From: Lepidostoma basale
Taxonomy: Eukaryota > Arthropoda > Insecta > Trichoptera > Lepidostomatidae
Length of the DNA: 64,000 bases
Direction of reading: 5' to 3'
Assembly: GCA_022606425.2 (NCBI GenBank)
Contig: JAHDVF020001229.1
Location: forward strand, 868,001 to 932,000
The notes beneath the pieces are model-generated. The model ran no database searches. It saw nothing but the letters and a program-made list of their open reading frames with translations, and was not told the DNA's origin. A program made the translations under genes and the position numbers. Below, piece by piece: positions 33,029 to 42,470 of the stretch. Every line of letters begins with the position of its first letter. Within the stretch, counting starts at the first letter, position 1.

Positions 33029-35950
33029 TCATTCGCCCCGAAGGGTTGCTCCAACCATTTTTTTAAAATCACTTTCATTAAGATGGAACACATCGATGTT
33101 ACTAAAGCACTTATTGTACGTGTCGCACGTCCGGTACACCGCCGCACTCTGAGCGTAGTTAGTCCGATAAGCAGGAAGGTGGAATATTTGGTTCGCAGTG
33201 TGTCTTGTGCGAAGCATAGGGGTATTCAGTAATAATTTACTAAGAAGTTCGGAGTTGTCTATTTTGAAGTGAATGATTTTGTGAAGCAACATCATATCAT
33301 TGATTGTTCGCCTATTTTCGAGAGAGTCCAAGGAATAAAATTTAAGGGCAGAATTATAATTTGCAAATGACCTGCACATTTTGAAATTAATGTGTTTAAT
33401 GAAAATTTTTTGGACTCTTTCGATGCGTTGAATATGCGCTGCATAGTAAGGAGACCAAACGGGAGATACGTATTCGAGTAGTGAGCGAACCATGGTTGTA
33501 TAAAGAACTTTGAGGGCTGTGATGTTCTGAAAGGGTTTGCATGTACGCAATATGAATCCTAATGTCCTGTAGGATTTGTCTAAAATGCCATCAATGTGAC
33601 TTACGAAAGTGAGTTTCGAGTCCATTGTGACTCCGAGATCTCGCACGCGATCTGAGTTAGATAATCTTGTGTTATTAATAAAATAGTCATGATTGTGCGG
33701 GTTGATTTTACGAGAAAACGAAACTTTGAGACATTTGTCAGCATTGAGGGTCAGTTTATTTATCTTACAATAATCAGAGAGTCTGTCGAGATCAGACTGA
33801 AGTTTATGGCAATCGGATATGTCAGAAATATTCAGAAAGACCTTCATGTCATCAGCAAAAAGGAGGTGTTTGGAGTAGAGGAAACAGTTGCCAATATCAT
33901 GAATATAAAGAATAAAGAAGAGGGGTCCCAGATGGGAGCCTTGAGGAACTCCGGATGGAATTCCCACGAAGTCTGACTTGAAGCCACCAATCACCACAGC
34001 CTGTCTTCGATTTTTGATATATGAATTTATCCATCTTAGAAGGTCACCGTGGATTCCAAGTCTGCCAAGTTTATCTAGGAGTACGCTGTGGTTTACCTTA
34101 TCAAAAGCTTTGGCGTAGTCAGTGTATATGGCATCAGTTTGGAGTCCGCGGTGCATGTTCGAAATAATATAGTCAGTGAACGGTATCAGATTGGATAAAA
34201 CAGATTTGTTACGGAGGAAACCATGTTGTTGATCACTCAGAACACATTTAAGAGAGGGATATAATTGGTCATATACAATACGCTCAAAAATCTTACTAAT
34301 GGCAGATAAAATGGAGATTGGACGATAGTTCTTGATGAAGCTTTTGGGTCCTGATTTGTGAACTGGAATAATAAAGGCTTCTTTCCATTTATCTGGAAAG
34401 CAACCTTCGGATAGAGAACGGGTAAAAAGGATAGAAAGAGGTTCAGCGAGGGTTTTTGCACAGTTAAATAAGTATAATGGCGGTATTCCATCACTTCCAG
34501 CACCTTTGTTGGGGTCGACACCTGATAAATATCTGGCGAGTGTGTTCCTGTCTGTAAGACAGCTTCCGATGTTAGTGGTGTTTGAGGGCTCGTAGGAGTT
34601 TATAGTACTGGGGGTAGTGTCACAATCAAAGACAGAATGAAAATAAGTGGAGAACGCATGGCTGATATTTCTGCCACCACTTATTGATTTATTATCATCA
34701 ATAGACATTATCTTTGGAAGGGAGTTATTCTTGTACTTGCTCTTGACGAATCGCCAAAAGGAGTTTGGATTATTAGTAATATTCATTTCGGTAGAGTGAA
34801 TATACTCAGAAAAACATTTCCTGGCCATACGCTTTTGGCGAGTTCTCAGCAAAGAAAAGGTGTGATAATCAAGGGAATTTTTATATTTGGTAAACCGCTT
34901 GTGATATTTGATCTTTTCTTTGGTAAGTTTTATGAGGGAACTATTGTACCAAACTGGAAAATTGGAGTTACTCTTAAAATGTCGGAGGGGTATAAATTGC
35001 TCAATGGAGTTATTCAACACGATATAAAAGGCATCTACCGCAGCGTTGAGGGGATATGTGGATAGAATATTTGACCAATTAACCTCAGATAAAAAAATGT
35101 TAATTGATTCATAGTCTCCATGTTTAAAAAGATGAACGGCTCGTTGGGGTTCACGTAGTAGCTGAGAAGGTTCAAATGATAGAGTTAATTCAATAGCTGG
35201 GTGATGGGAATCCTCGGGTACAAGTGGAAAAGCAGATCGAGACACTCCGGAGACAAAATGGGAAGTACTAAGTATAAGATCCAAGGTACGATTAAGTGAG
35301 TTTTTAATTGAATTATACTGGTGAAGACCGAGAAGAGACATATAGTCCACAAGTAAAGTAGAGCAGGTAGAGGAAAAATTGGAAGGAAGCAATGATTGGT
35401 CGGTTGTGTTACAAGACCAGTCAATGTCTGACATATTAAGGTCACCTAGAATAAGAAAGTCGTCTTCAGGCCGGTCAGTAACTAGCCTGGAGAGTAAATT
35501 TAGGAAGCTGTCAACACAATTAGCATAGTTAGATCCCTTGGGTATGTACACACAAGCGATGTTTAGATTATTTCTAGGGAGGCCGTTCGCACCACGTGTT
35601 AGTGATATCCAAATGGATTCGGCGTCACAAGTCCACTCTGGTCGAGCAACGGGATTAAGGTGGGACAAGCATGCTAGCAGTACACCCCCACCACGCGAGC
35701 CGCGATCACATCGCCAAACACTGTACCTGGAGTCGAGGAGTTCACCAGAAGCGATGTCAGGACCAAGCCATGTTTCAGATATAGCCAAAATGGAATAGTC
35801 GCCAATTGAGGAATTGTGAGAAAAGACATCAGTTTTAGTACGCAAACCCCTGGTATTCTGCAGGTAAATATTAAGGGCCTCGCCTAGTCCGAAGTTTGAA
35901 AATGAAATTGAATAAAGTATGCATTGAATGTAATAAAGACACAAGTACAC
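33029..35950 (-). CDS. LINE ORF2: AP endonuclease + reverse transcriptase
   Basis: 973 codons, uninterrupted. Residues ~27-255 form an apurinic endonuclease domain: NTRGLRTK near 32, ISETWL near 57, GDLN at 169-172, and DSHHP at 247-251 in place of the usual SDH triad end. Residues ~480-790 form the reverse transcriptase: KGAGSDGIP near 482, NYRPISIL near 541, YTDYAKAFDKV at 609-619, SGVPQGSHLGPL at 666-677 and the catalytic FADD at 698-701. The C-terminus (HTANQIFHLPAYRTNYAQSA, IDVFHLNES) resembles the Jockey-like family D stubs. The protein nicks the target and copies the element's RNA in the nucleus. Motifs support the Jockey/CR1 group; the exact clade needs a tree. The first Met may not be the true start, since residues 1-25 are unlike the conserved domain. 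Confidence 0.9.
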   Translation of the reverse strand: MYLCLYYIQCILYSISFSNFGLGEALNIYLQNTRGLRTKTDVFSHNSSIGDYSILAISETWLGPDIASGELLDSRYSVWRCDRGSRGGGVLLACLSHLNPVARPEWTCDAESIWISLTRGANGLPRNNLNIACVYIPKGSNYANCVDSFLNLLSRLVTDRPEDDFLILGDLNMSDIDWSCNTTDQSLLPSNFSSTCSTLLVDYMSLLGLHQYNSIKNSLNRTLDLILSTSHFVSGVSRSAFPLVPEDSHHPAIELTLSFEPSQLLREPQRAVHLFKHGDYESINIFLSEVNWSNILSTYPLNAAVDAFYIVLNNSIEQFIPLRHFKSNSNFPVWYNSSLIKLTKEKIKYHKRFTKYKNSLDYHTFSLLRTRQKRMARKCFSEYIHSTEMNITNNPNSFWRFVKSKYKNNSLPKIMSIDDNKSISGGRNISHAFSTYFHSVFDCDTTPSTINSYEPSNTTNIGSCLTDRNTLARYLSGVDPNKGAGSDGIPPLYLFNCAKTLAEPLSILFTRSLSEGCFPDKWKEAFIIPVHKSGPKSFIKNYRPISILSAISKIFERIVYDQLYPSLKCVLSDQQHGFLRNKSVLSNLIPFTDYIISNMHRGLQTDAIYTDYAKAFDKVNHSVLLDKLGRLGIHGDLLRWINSYIKNRRQAVVIGGFKSDFVGIPSGVPQGSHLGPLFFILYIHDIGNCFLYSKHLLFADDMKVFLNISDISDCHKLQSDLDRLSDYCKINKLTLNADKCLKVSFSRKINPHNHDYFINNTRLSNSDRVRDLGVTMDSKLTFVSHIDGILDKSYRTLGFILRTCKPFQNITALKVLYTTMVRSLLEYVSPVWSPYYAAHIQRIERVQKIFIKHINFKMCRSFANYNSALKFYSLDSLENRRTINDMMLLHKIIHFKIDNSELLSKLLLNTPMLRTRHTANQIFHLPAYRTNYAQSAAVYRTCDTYNKCFSNIDVFHLNESDFKKMVGATLRGE

Positions 35951-36108
35951 TGCGGAAAGGTGATGCTGTTACAGGAACCACCGCACAGAGACGACGAATG
36001 CCGGACATGTATGGAGCAAAAGAGGTGCTATAAAAAGATATAAGTAGTAATATAAATATTAATTGGAATGAGCAAAAACAAATCAAGATAAAACTGTTAA
36101 AATTAAAA

Positions 36109-36978
36109 TTATATGATGCTTCTCTCGAGGGACTGGATACTCTTGATTGCAATCGCCGGGGAACCGTCGCTCTTTCGAACAAATACTGTGCCGCCCCTCG
36201 TCCAGGTATAGCGAAATCCCTTTTCCTTACATCTCAAACGTGCAGCATGGAATATTTGCTTGTTAAGGATAGAGAGGTGCTCGTTGACGAAGAGAGGCAC
36301 AGGAGAGCCAGAAATCCCCAAATCGCCAGTGGATAGACCACGCTTCCTTCTAATAGCAGCAATCAGGGAATCCTTCACCATCCTGTTGTGAAACTGGACT
36401 ATTATCGGCCTTGGTCGACCAGATACCGGAGACTTCAGGGCGACTCTTGTGACATGGCCAATGTCCCGTACCTCGAGGCTGACCTCCAGTTGTTTAGCTA
36501 TTTTGCTGACCATGTCAACAAGGCACTCGTTGTTGCGCTCTGGAAGTCCGGTTATTTCGACGTTACAAATACGCGCCCGCTGATCCGCATCATTAGCCCT
36601 CCGCTCCAGCTCCTCCACTCTGCAGCTCAATTGTGACACGGAACTCTCAACTCCATCAACCTTCTTTAGCCTGTCGTCAAAGGTTGATAATCTCTTCTCA
36701 AAGTCTTCCATCCGACCATCGACGTACGAGAGAGATTTGGTGAAAGAACTCATTTCGTCTTTTATGGCCTGAATGTCAGACCTTATCGAAGAAATGCTGC
36801 GGAGTTCGCTTCTAATGGCTTTAAGTTCCGCCATGGGAAATGATTGGAAATGGGAACTTGGGTGATTAAATGTAGATGAATTTAAGTAGAAAGGAGTAAA
36901 GGGAGGAATCTGATTTTTAATTATGTTTTCACTCAATTGCACCGGCTTGAGGATTTCTAAATTTTCTAGTTTGTTCAA
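36109..36978 (-). CDS. LINE ORF1: coiled coil + FP-like C-terminal domain
   Basis: 289 codons. Residues ~50-130 are a heptad-rich coiled coil (ELKAIRSELRSI .. VSQLSCRVEELERRANDADQ). Residues ~137-285 (NVEITGLPER .. VNEHLSILNKQIFHAARLRC .. FRYTWTRGGTVFVRK) resemble the C-terminal domain that insect LINE ORF1 proteins share with the baculovirus FP protein family. Such ORF1 proteins are thought to bind element RNA as nucleoprotein. A second Met at residue 49 (36834) starts directly before the coiled coil and is the more likely start, because residues 1-48 are low-complexity. ORF1 lies 158 bp upstream of the annotated ORF2 start. Confidence 0.8.
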   Translation of the reverse strand: MNKLENLEILKPVQLSENIIKNQIPPFTPFYLNSSTFNHPSSHFQSFPMAELKAIRSELRSISSIRSDIQAIKDEMSSFTKSLSYVDGRMEDFEKRLSTFDDRLKKVDGVESSVSQLSCRVEELERRANDADQRARICNVEITGLPERNNECLVDMVSKIAKQLEVSLEVRDIGHVTRVALKSPVSGRPRPIIVQFHNRMVKDSLIAAIRRKRGLSTGDLGISGSPVPLFVNEHLSILNKQIFHAARLRCKEKGFRYTWTRGGTVFVRKSDGSPAIAIKSIQSLERSII

Positions 36979-37020
36979 TTTATTGCTATTTCTTCTTCAA
37001 TTTATTGCTATTGTGTCATT

Positions 37021-37464
37021 TTTATATCTGTTTCTCTGTTAATTTAGTCACTTCGTCGGTATGTAGGTATGCCAGCCAAATGGCGGGACAATTTTAATGT
37101 CAGCTGGCGACGTATAGTATAACCCACTTCCTTACCACCTAGAATTTGGTTAAGTATAGTCGATTCGGTTCATTATTATTGCGAATAATAAAATAAAAAA
37201 GTACAACGAATGTAAATACTTAAAAGTCTGTTTGTTAGTAGGCATTGTCCGCCGCCTAATTGTGGAGTTGTGCCGTGTAAACACGCGCGGTGTGAATTAA
37301 CTTTTCGCTATTGATTCGCCGATTAACCAAATACTGGGCCAAAATGTAAATAATAATAACCCGAAAGTATACAAATGTTTAACAATTTGCTTTCGCTCTG
37401 CGAGACTACCCACATGCTCGTGGAAACGAAATTAATAAAGAATCGTGGCGAAGTGCCCGAATAA
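37021..37464. other. LINE leader or intron; GC-richer block 37240-37460
   Basis: 37021-37160 may still be the LINE 5' leader. 37240-37350 (TTGTCCGCCGCCTAATTGTG; CACGCGCGGTGTGAATTAAC) is unmatched and a candidate regulatory block. Confidence 0.3.
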
Positions 37465-37720
37465 TCACATTTACTTTTAAGTTTATTTGGCCATATAGCC
37501 AGGACAGAGCTGTGCTACCTAGAAAAGAATGTCCCAGGAAGTATTACAGGCATAATAATAAGAAAAAAATCTCATGCACAATGGTGTGACCAAATTAATA
37601 AAATGATTGAAGGAGACATTTACTAGACAGAGAGCAGAGAGAATTGGAAGCGTTTGGTCTTAGCCACGGTCCATAGATCACGACACTCAGCAGTGCTGAA
37701 ACGAAAGAAAGAGAACTTTT
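37465..37720 (+). pseudogene. LINE 3' end, unassigned family, degenerate
   Basis: + strand: LFGHIARTELCYLEKNVPGS, then CDQINKMIEGD, and after a stop WKRLVLATVHRSRHSAV. GHIAR, a W.DQI block and W..LV..A is the usual tail of non-LTR ORFs, here without an intact GRP.K.W motif. Confidence 0.55.
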
Positions 37721-38100
37721 TAAAATGGTCTCAAATATATTGCATAACTACTGTGAAAGTGTGCTTGTTTAGTCTTAACATAATACTTCTTCTTATAGTG
37801 CCGTGGCAAGTCCCCGGACGTTGGCAATCACTGCAGGATTGTGAAGAACAGTGTTTTCTCGCCACAGTGATTTCCTGAAAAGCGTTACTGGAATTGTTTC
37901 CCATTGCCTTCTCAAAATAGCACAGTGAATGAAAATTAATAAATGATAGTCTGTCGATGCCAGTGACCCTAGCGAAAACGATGCTTTCGAAGTAAAGACA
38001 AAAGACGGATTGTTGATTCAATAATAATTTAGCATTAAAATTAATATTGGGAATTATATTTTATTTTTTGCTATTGTGTCGACTCCCCTAGTTTTGTTCA
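37721..38100. other. TE debris including foldback family 5 (37945-38025)
   Basis: 37945-38025 contains GTCTGTCGATGCCAGTGACC CTAGCGAAAACG and AGTAAAGACAAAAGACGG. 37790-37920 (GCCGTGGCAAGTCCCCGGAC..) is an unclassified repeat-like block. Confidence 0.4.
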
Positions 38101-38412
38101 GTCATCGCGGAAACCGCATGCCGACATTTGCCGTAAAATAAAATGTGAAATAAAAACGGGTTGGATTTGAATGTGCGGTTACCTTTTTTATGATATTACG
38201 CGCGTTTACGCCGTCAGCGGTGTGCCGCGGATGCCGGTGAGCCGATCGGAGCGCCCTCCCGCCTGACGTCACTGCCAAGTACCATACACCCCGGGACTGG
38301 CCAGTTGCTGGCCGTTCTGCCCGTGACATTGCTGACCATCGGTTTAGGAATAAACCAACTTTTTATTTACCATCCGATTTACGTTTACGAAAAAAGACAA
38401 ATATTTATTACT
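38101..38412. other. GC-richer block, unmatched
   Basis: 38190-38340 (GTGTGCCGCGGATGCCGGTG; CTCCCGCCTGACGTCACTGC), including a TGACGTCA CRE-like palindrome. An 86-codon and a 75-codon open frame on the minus strand have no recognised domain. Candidate regulatory block. Confidence 0.3.
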
Positions 38413-38650
38413 ACAGTGGAACCCCTCATCACGAATAATTCGCATAACGAGCAAAACAGATTATGAAAAAAATGCTCCCCTAGAGTACGGCCACACCGGA
38501 GTGCCAGAGTAGGAGAAGGCGATTCCCACCACATACCTGAGGCTGTTATAGGGCGCAGCGTCGCCCTTTCGTCAGCCTCGCTCATGCACTTCCTAGACCT
38601 GTTCCCCATCCATCCGGGCAATCGCAAGGCGATGCCAGACCGCATTTAAT
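38413..38650. repeat. unclassified repeat with pogo-like end
   Basis: TACAGTGGAACCCCTCATCA CGAATAATTCGCATAACGAG at 38413 resembles the terminal sequence of pogo/Tigger elements. 38515-38650 pairs with 22480-22592. The element boundary on the right is obscured by the inverted repeat at 38485/38812. Confidence 0.45.
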
Positions 38651-38812
38651 CTAATAACTTTGCCAGAGTAGGAATCAAGACACGGGTCGCTTGTGTTTAC
38701 GCACTGTGGTGCGACGCGTATAGAGTGGCCGGCTCATAGTACGCCATACGTTGATTCACCAGGTCTTTATCTTGACTCCTACTCTGGCACTCCGGTGTAG
38801 CCTACCCTTACA
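38485..38812. repeat. MITE-like element with ~25-bp inverted ends
   Basis: ACACCGGAGTGCCAGAGTAGG near 38495 (left) and CCTACTCTGGCACTCCGGTGT near 38778-38798 (right) are exact inverted copies. The interior overlaps the dispersed repeat shared with 22480-22592, so either the repeat lies in the MITE or the MITE ends captured it. Confidence 0.7.
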
Positions 38813-39989
38813 GAGCGACATGACGCAGAAAGTGGAAATCCCATTTTCACGTCAACTAGATTGTGTCTTTGGCCAAAACTACGGCACTAGAAGCGGATAA
38901 CAACGATATTGATGGGCTTGTGTTTCACACCAAGAAGTTTTGGAGGAGAGTTTGTTAGTGGAGGTGGAAGAAGTAGCAGATCAGCAACCTTCAGGCGTAA
39001 TAAGAGAAATACCGAATGCATGGGACACTTTTGCATTGTATTATATATTGAGAAGCATCACCATAATAAGAAGTTGGCTATGCGTTCTATTGTACGAATT
39101 CATTCAGTGATAATGCTGCCATCGCATCGCCGGGAAACGAATTTCTTCTGGCTTTTCTGGCTATTTTACATCGTAGTACTTTCATCTCATTGTTGGAAAA
39201 CTATAATACTACAATATATAATATAACCGTTTTATTTATATGTTATCACGGTGTTGCCGTCCATTCTTTTCTGTTTAACACCTCGGGGAAACGGCGTGAC
39301 GGTTACTTAGCTTTTTTTTAACTATAACATTTTTTTAACTAGAGACCAGCGGGAAATATTTCAGCGCAATCTAACTAACAAGCCACACGTAGAGTATCGC
39401 CAAGTGTTCACTTGGTCTAAATGGTTTTTAATGTGTTTTGCATTCAGTCCCAGCGGAGCGAACTGCCTAGCCATATACATTCCCCCATTCATAGAAGGGT
39501 GATTAACAAAATGAATAACCAGAGATAATTCCATTCGAGTTTTTTTTTTTAAATATAACTCAATAAGAGATAAGATGTTGCCAGTGCAAAATGTACTCAT
39601 GCCGGCGATTATGAGACATTATGTTGAATTATAGTAGTATTTACCTATCAAATCATTAAGAGAATTGTCTTAATTGAATGCCAAATTTAATATTGATAAG
39701 ATTGAACAAATGGGATGTATTGTTTTAAACTAATAAATGGTTAAACTGATGAAGATAAAGTGTCATCGAAACACTTGCAGGTAAAAATAAATTAACTTAT
39801 ATTAATGTTAAGATAGAGATGGTTTATTGAATTCCTGTATCCTTGACTACCCCTTAAAAGACTAGAAGTAAACGTCAGTTTTTTTATTCATAATTTTATT
39901 TTTCATTTCCTTAATTTGTGGTTGAATTAAAACATATAGTTTTCTTGCTTAAGAAATGAATACGTAACTCATTTTAATATATATTTTTT
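38813..39989. other. intron; family A tail at 39253-39310
   Basis: 39253-39310 (TTGCCGTCCATTCTTTTCTG .. CGGGGAAACGGCGTGACGG) is a lone, diverged family A tail. The rest is AT-rich and featureless. Confidence 0.45.
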
Positions 39990-40345
39990 ATTTTTAATCC
40001 TCACATTTATTGTTTCTTGAACAATTGTTTAAAACTCAATAATAAATATTGATGTAAACCAAAGTTTTCTAAAAGTTTTATTATATTTCATACAAGAGGC
40101 GTATTTCATCGTGCTAAGTCAATATCAAATGTTCTTTTACACCCCAGCCGGGTGAAATTTGACTTCTAAATAACGAACATTTTCGTCAATAGTGTATAAA
40201 CAATTAAATGGAAACGTCTCTTTTCTAGAAGTTTTATCATAACATATAGAAAGGCCGAGCATGTTTTCCCCATAAATTATTGAGAAACTTCTAGATAACA
40301 GACGTTTTCATTCGTATCAATTCTAATATTCATTATTAAAAAACA
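39990..40345. repeat. foldback family 4, long copy
   Basis: Has both outer ends (TTTATTGTTTCTTGAACAAT near 40008; GACGTTTTCATTCGTATCAA near 40300) and inverted arms TCTAAAAGTTTTATTATATT / CTCTTTTCTAGAAGTTTTAT / ATTGAGAAACTTCTAGATAA. Three arms suggest two overlapping copies. Confidence 0.6.
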
Positions 40346-40394
40346 ATAATTACTGTATAATTTTTTTTCTTCTATTAATAGTGTATTTAGTCTG

Positions 40395-40690
40395 CTATAT
40401 GACATATGGAAAGAATGAATGAAGAAAGAATGGTAAAAAAATTATATGTTAATGATGTAAATGAAACCAAAAATAGAGGAAGACCGAGGAAAACGTGGCA
40501 CGATCAAATAAATCAAATATTGAATGTCGGCCATGTGAGGAGTCAAAGAAATCGACGCGCGTACATGACACGATGTAGGAATGTTGAGGAAGCGAGAGAA
40601 ATATATCAGGAAAGAAAAGTGTGGCAGTCCATTATTTCTGCCTACCCCTTCGGGGAGACGGCGTGATTGTTAGTTAGTTAGTTAGTTTAG
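40395..40690 (+). pseudogene. LINE 3' end, family A, young copy, 150 bp before a bab exon
   Basis: + strand: MERMNEERMVKKLYVNDVNE, RGRPRKTWHDQINQ, YPFGETA, stop and (GTTA)n. It inserted about 150 bp upstream of the bab exon at 40842, just outside the branch-point region, in the sense orientation. Confidence 0.85.
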
Positions 40691-40841
40691 TCTGCAATAA
40701 TAAAAATGTTATTGTATTTTGTGCTTGAATGCATATTGTTTCTGAAGTTTTCTGTGTAGGAGTTCCCTGTCTCGCCTTGCATGGCGATTGAATTAAATTT
40801 CTTTGAGTGTTTAATAACTTTTCGTTTCTTTTTTGTTTCAG

Positions 40842-40899
40842 GCCAAGTTGCTGGAGAACTCCCACGTCTGGCTGGGGGCCTCCACCTCTTCCATTGCCG
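40842..40899 (+). CDS. bab: bab exon (linker upstream of psq domain)
   Basis: 58 nt coding AKLLENSHVWLGASTSSIA plus one base. The acceptor (TTTCGTTTCTTTTTTGTTTCAG) and donor (CCG/GTGAGT) are both strong. Phase 0 in and phase 1 out; the leftover G joins the next exon to form Ala (GCA). This is the conserved linker between the N-terminal BTB dimerisation domain (not in window) and the DNA-binding part of bric-a-brac. The product is a nuclear transcription factor that patterns appendages, ovary and pigmentation in flies. In Lepidoptera it has been linked to male pheromone preference and UV-wing iridescence. Confidence 0.85.
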
Positions 40900-41844
40900 G
40901 TGAGTTTCGAGTTAGCTGACTCCGCGCGGGGCGGAAATTGCCTTCAAAAAAGGCAAAACGCTGCAATCGACTTCATATAATGTGTACATTCATAGACACC
41001 ACAGAATCGAATGTACACAGCTATCAGTTTAACTTCCACACCTCGCTTTCCACAATCACGACGGCCGTCAAATGTTATGGATAACTTTAAAAACTTTAAC
41101 CACAAATAACTACAAATAACATCTATTGAATCTTTTTAAAACGTATCACTCATTTGATATACTATTAATATATATCTTCACTGATAAAATGTGGTCTTCA
41201 CTGATTAAACATCACTTATTCAACATATTTTAAGTTATCATTAATCTAAATAACATAGATTTAATTTGAATTTTGGAATACCACTATTTTTGATGTTCCA
41301 ATTCATAATGCTTAAGTTCCATCTCAGTCATTTTTAAATACTCTTAAAATTCGAATCAAAGTTATTGTATTTATTATTAAATATGTATATTCAGAATTCT
41401 CCTACATTCATATCTAATAGATTTTACAAAAAAAAATTATGATAATCACAATAATTATTATTTTTAAGACTTCAAAAAAGGTAAGAATTCATTATACTCA
41501 TAGTTTTAAATTGTTACTTTTTAAACTTAATATTTCTTGGGTTTTATATGACTGTTGCAATATTATATACTTAAAAATGTAATAATGCGTTGCATTGCTA
41601 ATATTTTAAGTGCGATTTTTGCGATTGAACGTGTTCTTGTACTAATATAATATCTTAATTTTAAATCTATGTTATAATCTCGTTTTCAATGTGGAATTCA
41701 AGTCTGTTTTATTTTAAATTATAAAAAGAATCTATTTCATTTTTTTACGCAACTATTGTTCAGTTAGAGTCAGAATAAAGTTGTTCAATTTAAATAATGC
41801 AGTTCAGCATTTGAACTGCATTTATAATCAAAATTATTATTTAT

Positions 41845-42075
41845 TAACTGTTTAATATGAAAAACTGTGTATTTATTTAATTTTTATGGAATTGTAGAGA
41901 GAGTTGTTTTGCCAACCGGTTACAATCAACTGATTGTTACAAGCTTGAGTAACAATATTAAAGGAAATTAGTTGATCTTGACACCGGTTGCCGTAACAGC
42001 TGTCACGACAATTTCATAGAAATTAAAAAAAAATGTGATGTTATACAGTCTTTCAAAGTATCATAGTTTTTCCGC
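41845..42075. repeat. foldback element, family 1 relative
   Basis: Arms TTTATGGAATTGTAG.. and ..CACGACAATTTCATAGAAAT are inverted. The core is more decayed than at 5262-5450. Confidence 0.6.
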
Positions 42076-42156
42076 CAAAACAATGTAAAGTTTTTTTTAA
42101 TTATATACAATATATTAAAATGGTTAATAGAAATTTCTTGGTAGAATAATGTTATT

Positions 42157-42265
42157 TAGTTTAATTCCACTTGGTTTCGGCAGTTTCGGTGTTTTCGGCA
42201 GCTCGCAGTATCTTCTGGTGGTTCGAAAAAGGTCGAAACCATAAAACCACGTGGAATTCAACTAA
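42157..42265. repeat. small foldback element
   Basis: TTAGTTTAATTCCACTTGGT TTCGGC at the left is inverted against TCGAAACCATAAAACCACGT GGAATTCAACTAAA at the right. It lies ~205 bp upstream of the psq exon. Confidence 0.6.
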
Positions 42266-42470
42266 AATTGTAAAGGAATTTTTAATAAAAACATGTTTAT
42301 TTTAATATAATGTTAATGAATACAGATGAGATTTTAATAACGACGCAGTGTTTCCATTTTAGAATGTAATAAGTTGAAATTAAACAGATTGCAATTCCAC
42401 ATTGCTCCCGTCCGGCACACTCCCTACCGCGATGACTAATGACAGTTTCTATGTTTCCCATTCATTCCAG

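Larger units (their letters stand above)
32736..37020 (-). mobile_element. near-complete Jockey/CR1-type LINE, antisense to bab
   Basis: A poly-A-like tail on the minus strand (T-rich 32738-32772), a short 3' UTR, ORF2 (33029-35950), a 158-bp gap, ORF1 (36109-36978) and a 5' leader of unknown length. The leader contains a tandem copy of CAATTTATTGCTATT at 36977-37015. Both ORFs are free of stops and frameshifts, so this is the only LINE copy in the window that is not a 3' stub. No target-site duplication could be identified, so the 5' end is uncertain and may extend to about 37100. Its intronic antisense position means bab transcription runs through it in reverse. Confidence 0.85.
1..40841 (+). 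other. bab: 3' part of a very large bab intron
   Basis: No host exon could be recognised before 40842, where a good acceptor (pyrimidine tract then TTTCAG) opens the first bab exon in the window. The BTB-coding exons of bab must lie upstream, so this stretch is most simply one intron of at least 40.8 kb; a neighbouring gene's DNA cannot be excluded for the far left. It holds LINE 3' fragments, SINEs, foldback elements, tandem arrays and repeat-poor GC-richer islands, listed separately. In moths, the first intron of bab is known from genetic mapping in the European corn borer to carry variation for male pheromone preference, so intron content may be functional. Confidence 0.6.
40900..42470 (+). 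other. bab: bab intron
   Basis: 1,571 bp, AT-rich. It contains a foldback family 1 relative at about 41845-42075 (inner words GCCAACCGGTTACAATC and CACCGGTTGCCGTAACAGCT GTCACGACAATTT) and a separate palindrome at 42157-42265. The 3' end has a good pyrimidine tract (TTTCCCATTCATTCCAG). Confidence 0.8.

Noticed and set aside
33689..33976. Open frames antisense to LINE ORF2, and those at 34796, 35538, 36388
   Set aside because: Shadows of ORF2/ORF1 on the opposite strand; no independent motifs.
35900..36005. Plus-strand CIECN-type zinc finger frame in the ORF1-ORF2 gap
   Set aside because: Short, only two cysteines, and on the opposite strand to the element; chance.
36109..36978. Viral (baculovirus FP-like) gene inserted in the genome
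   Set aside because: It sits just upstream of a LINE ORF2 in the same orientation and has the coiled coil of LINE ORF1; the FP-like domain is normal in this class of ORF1.
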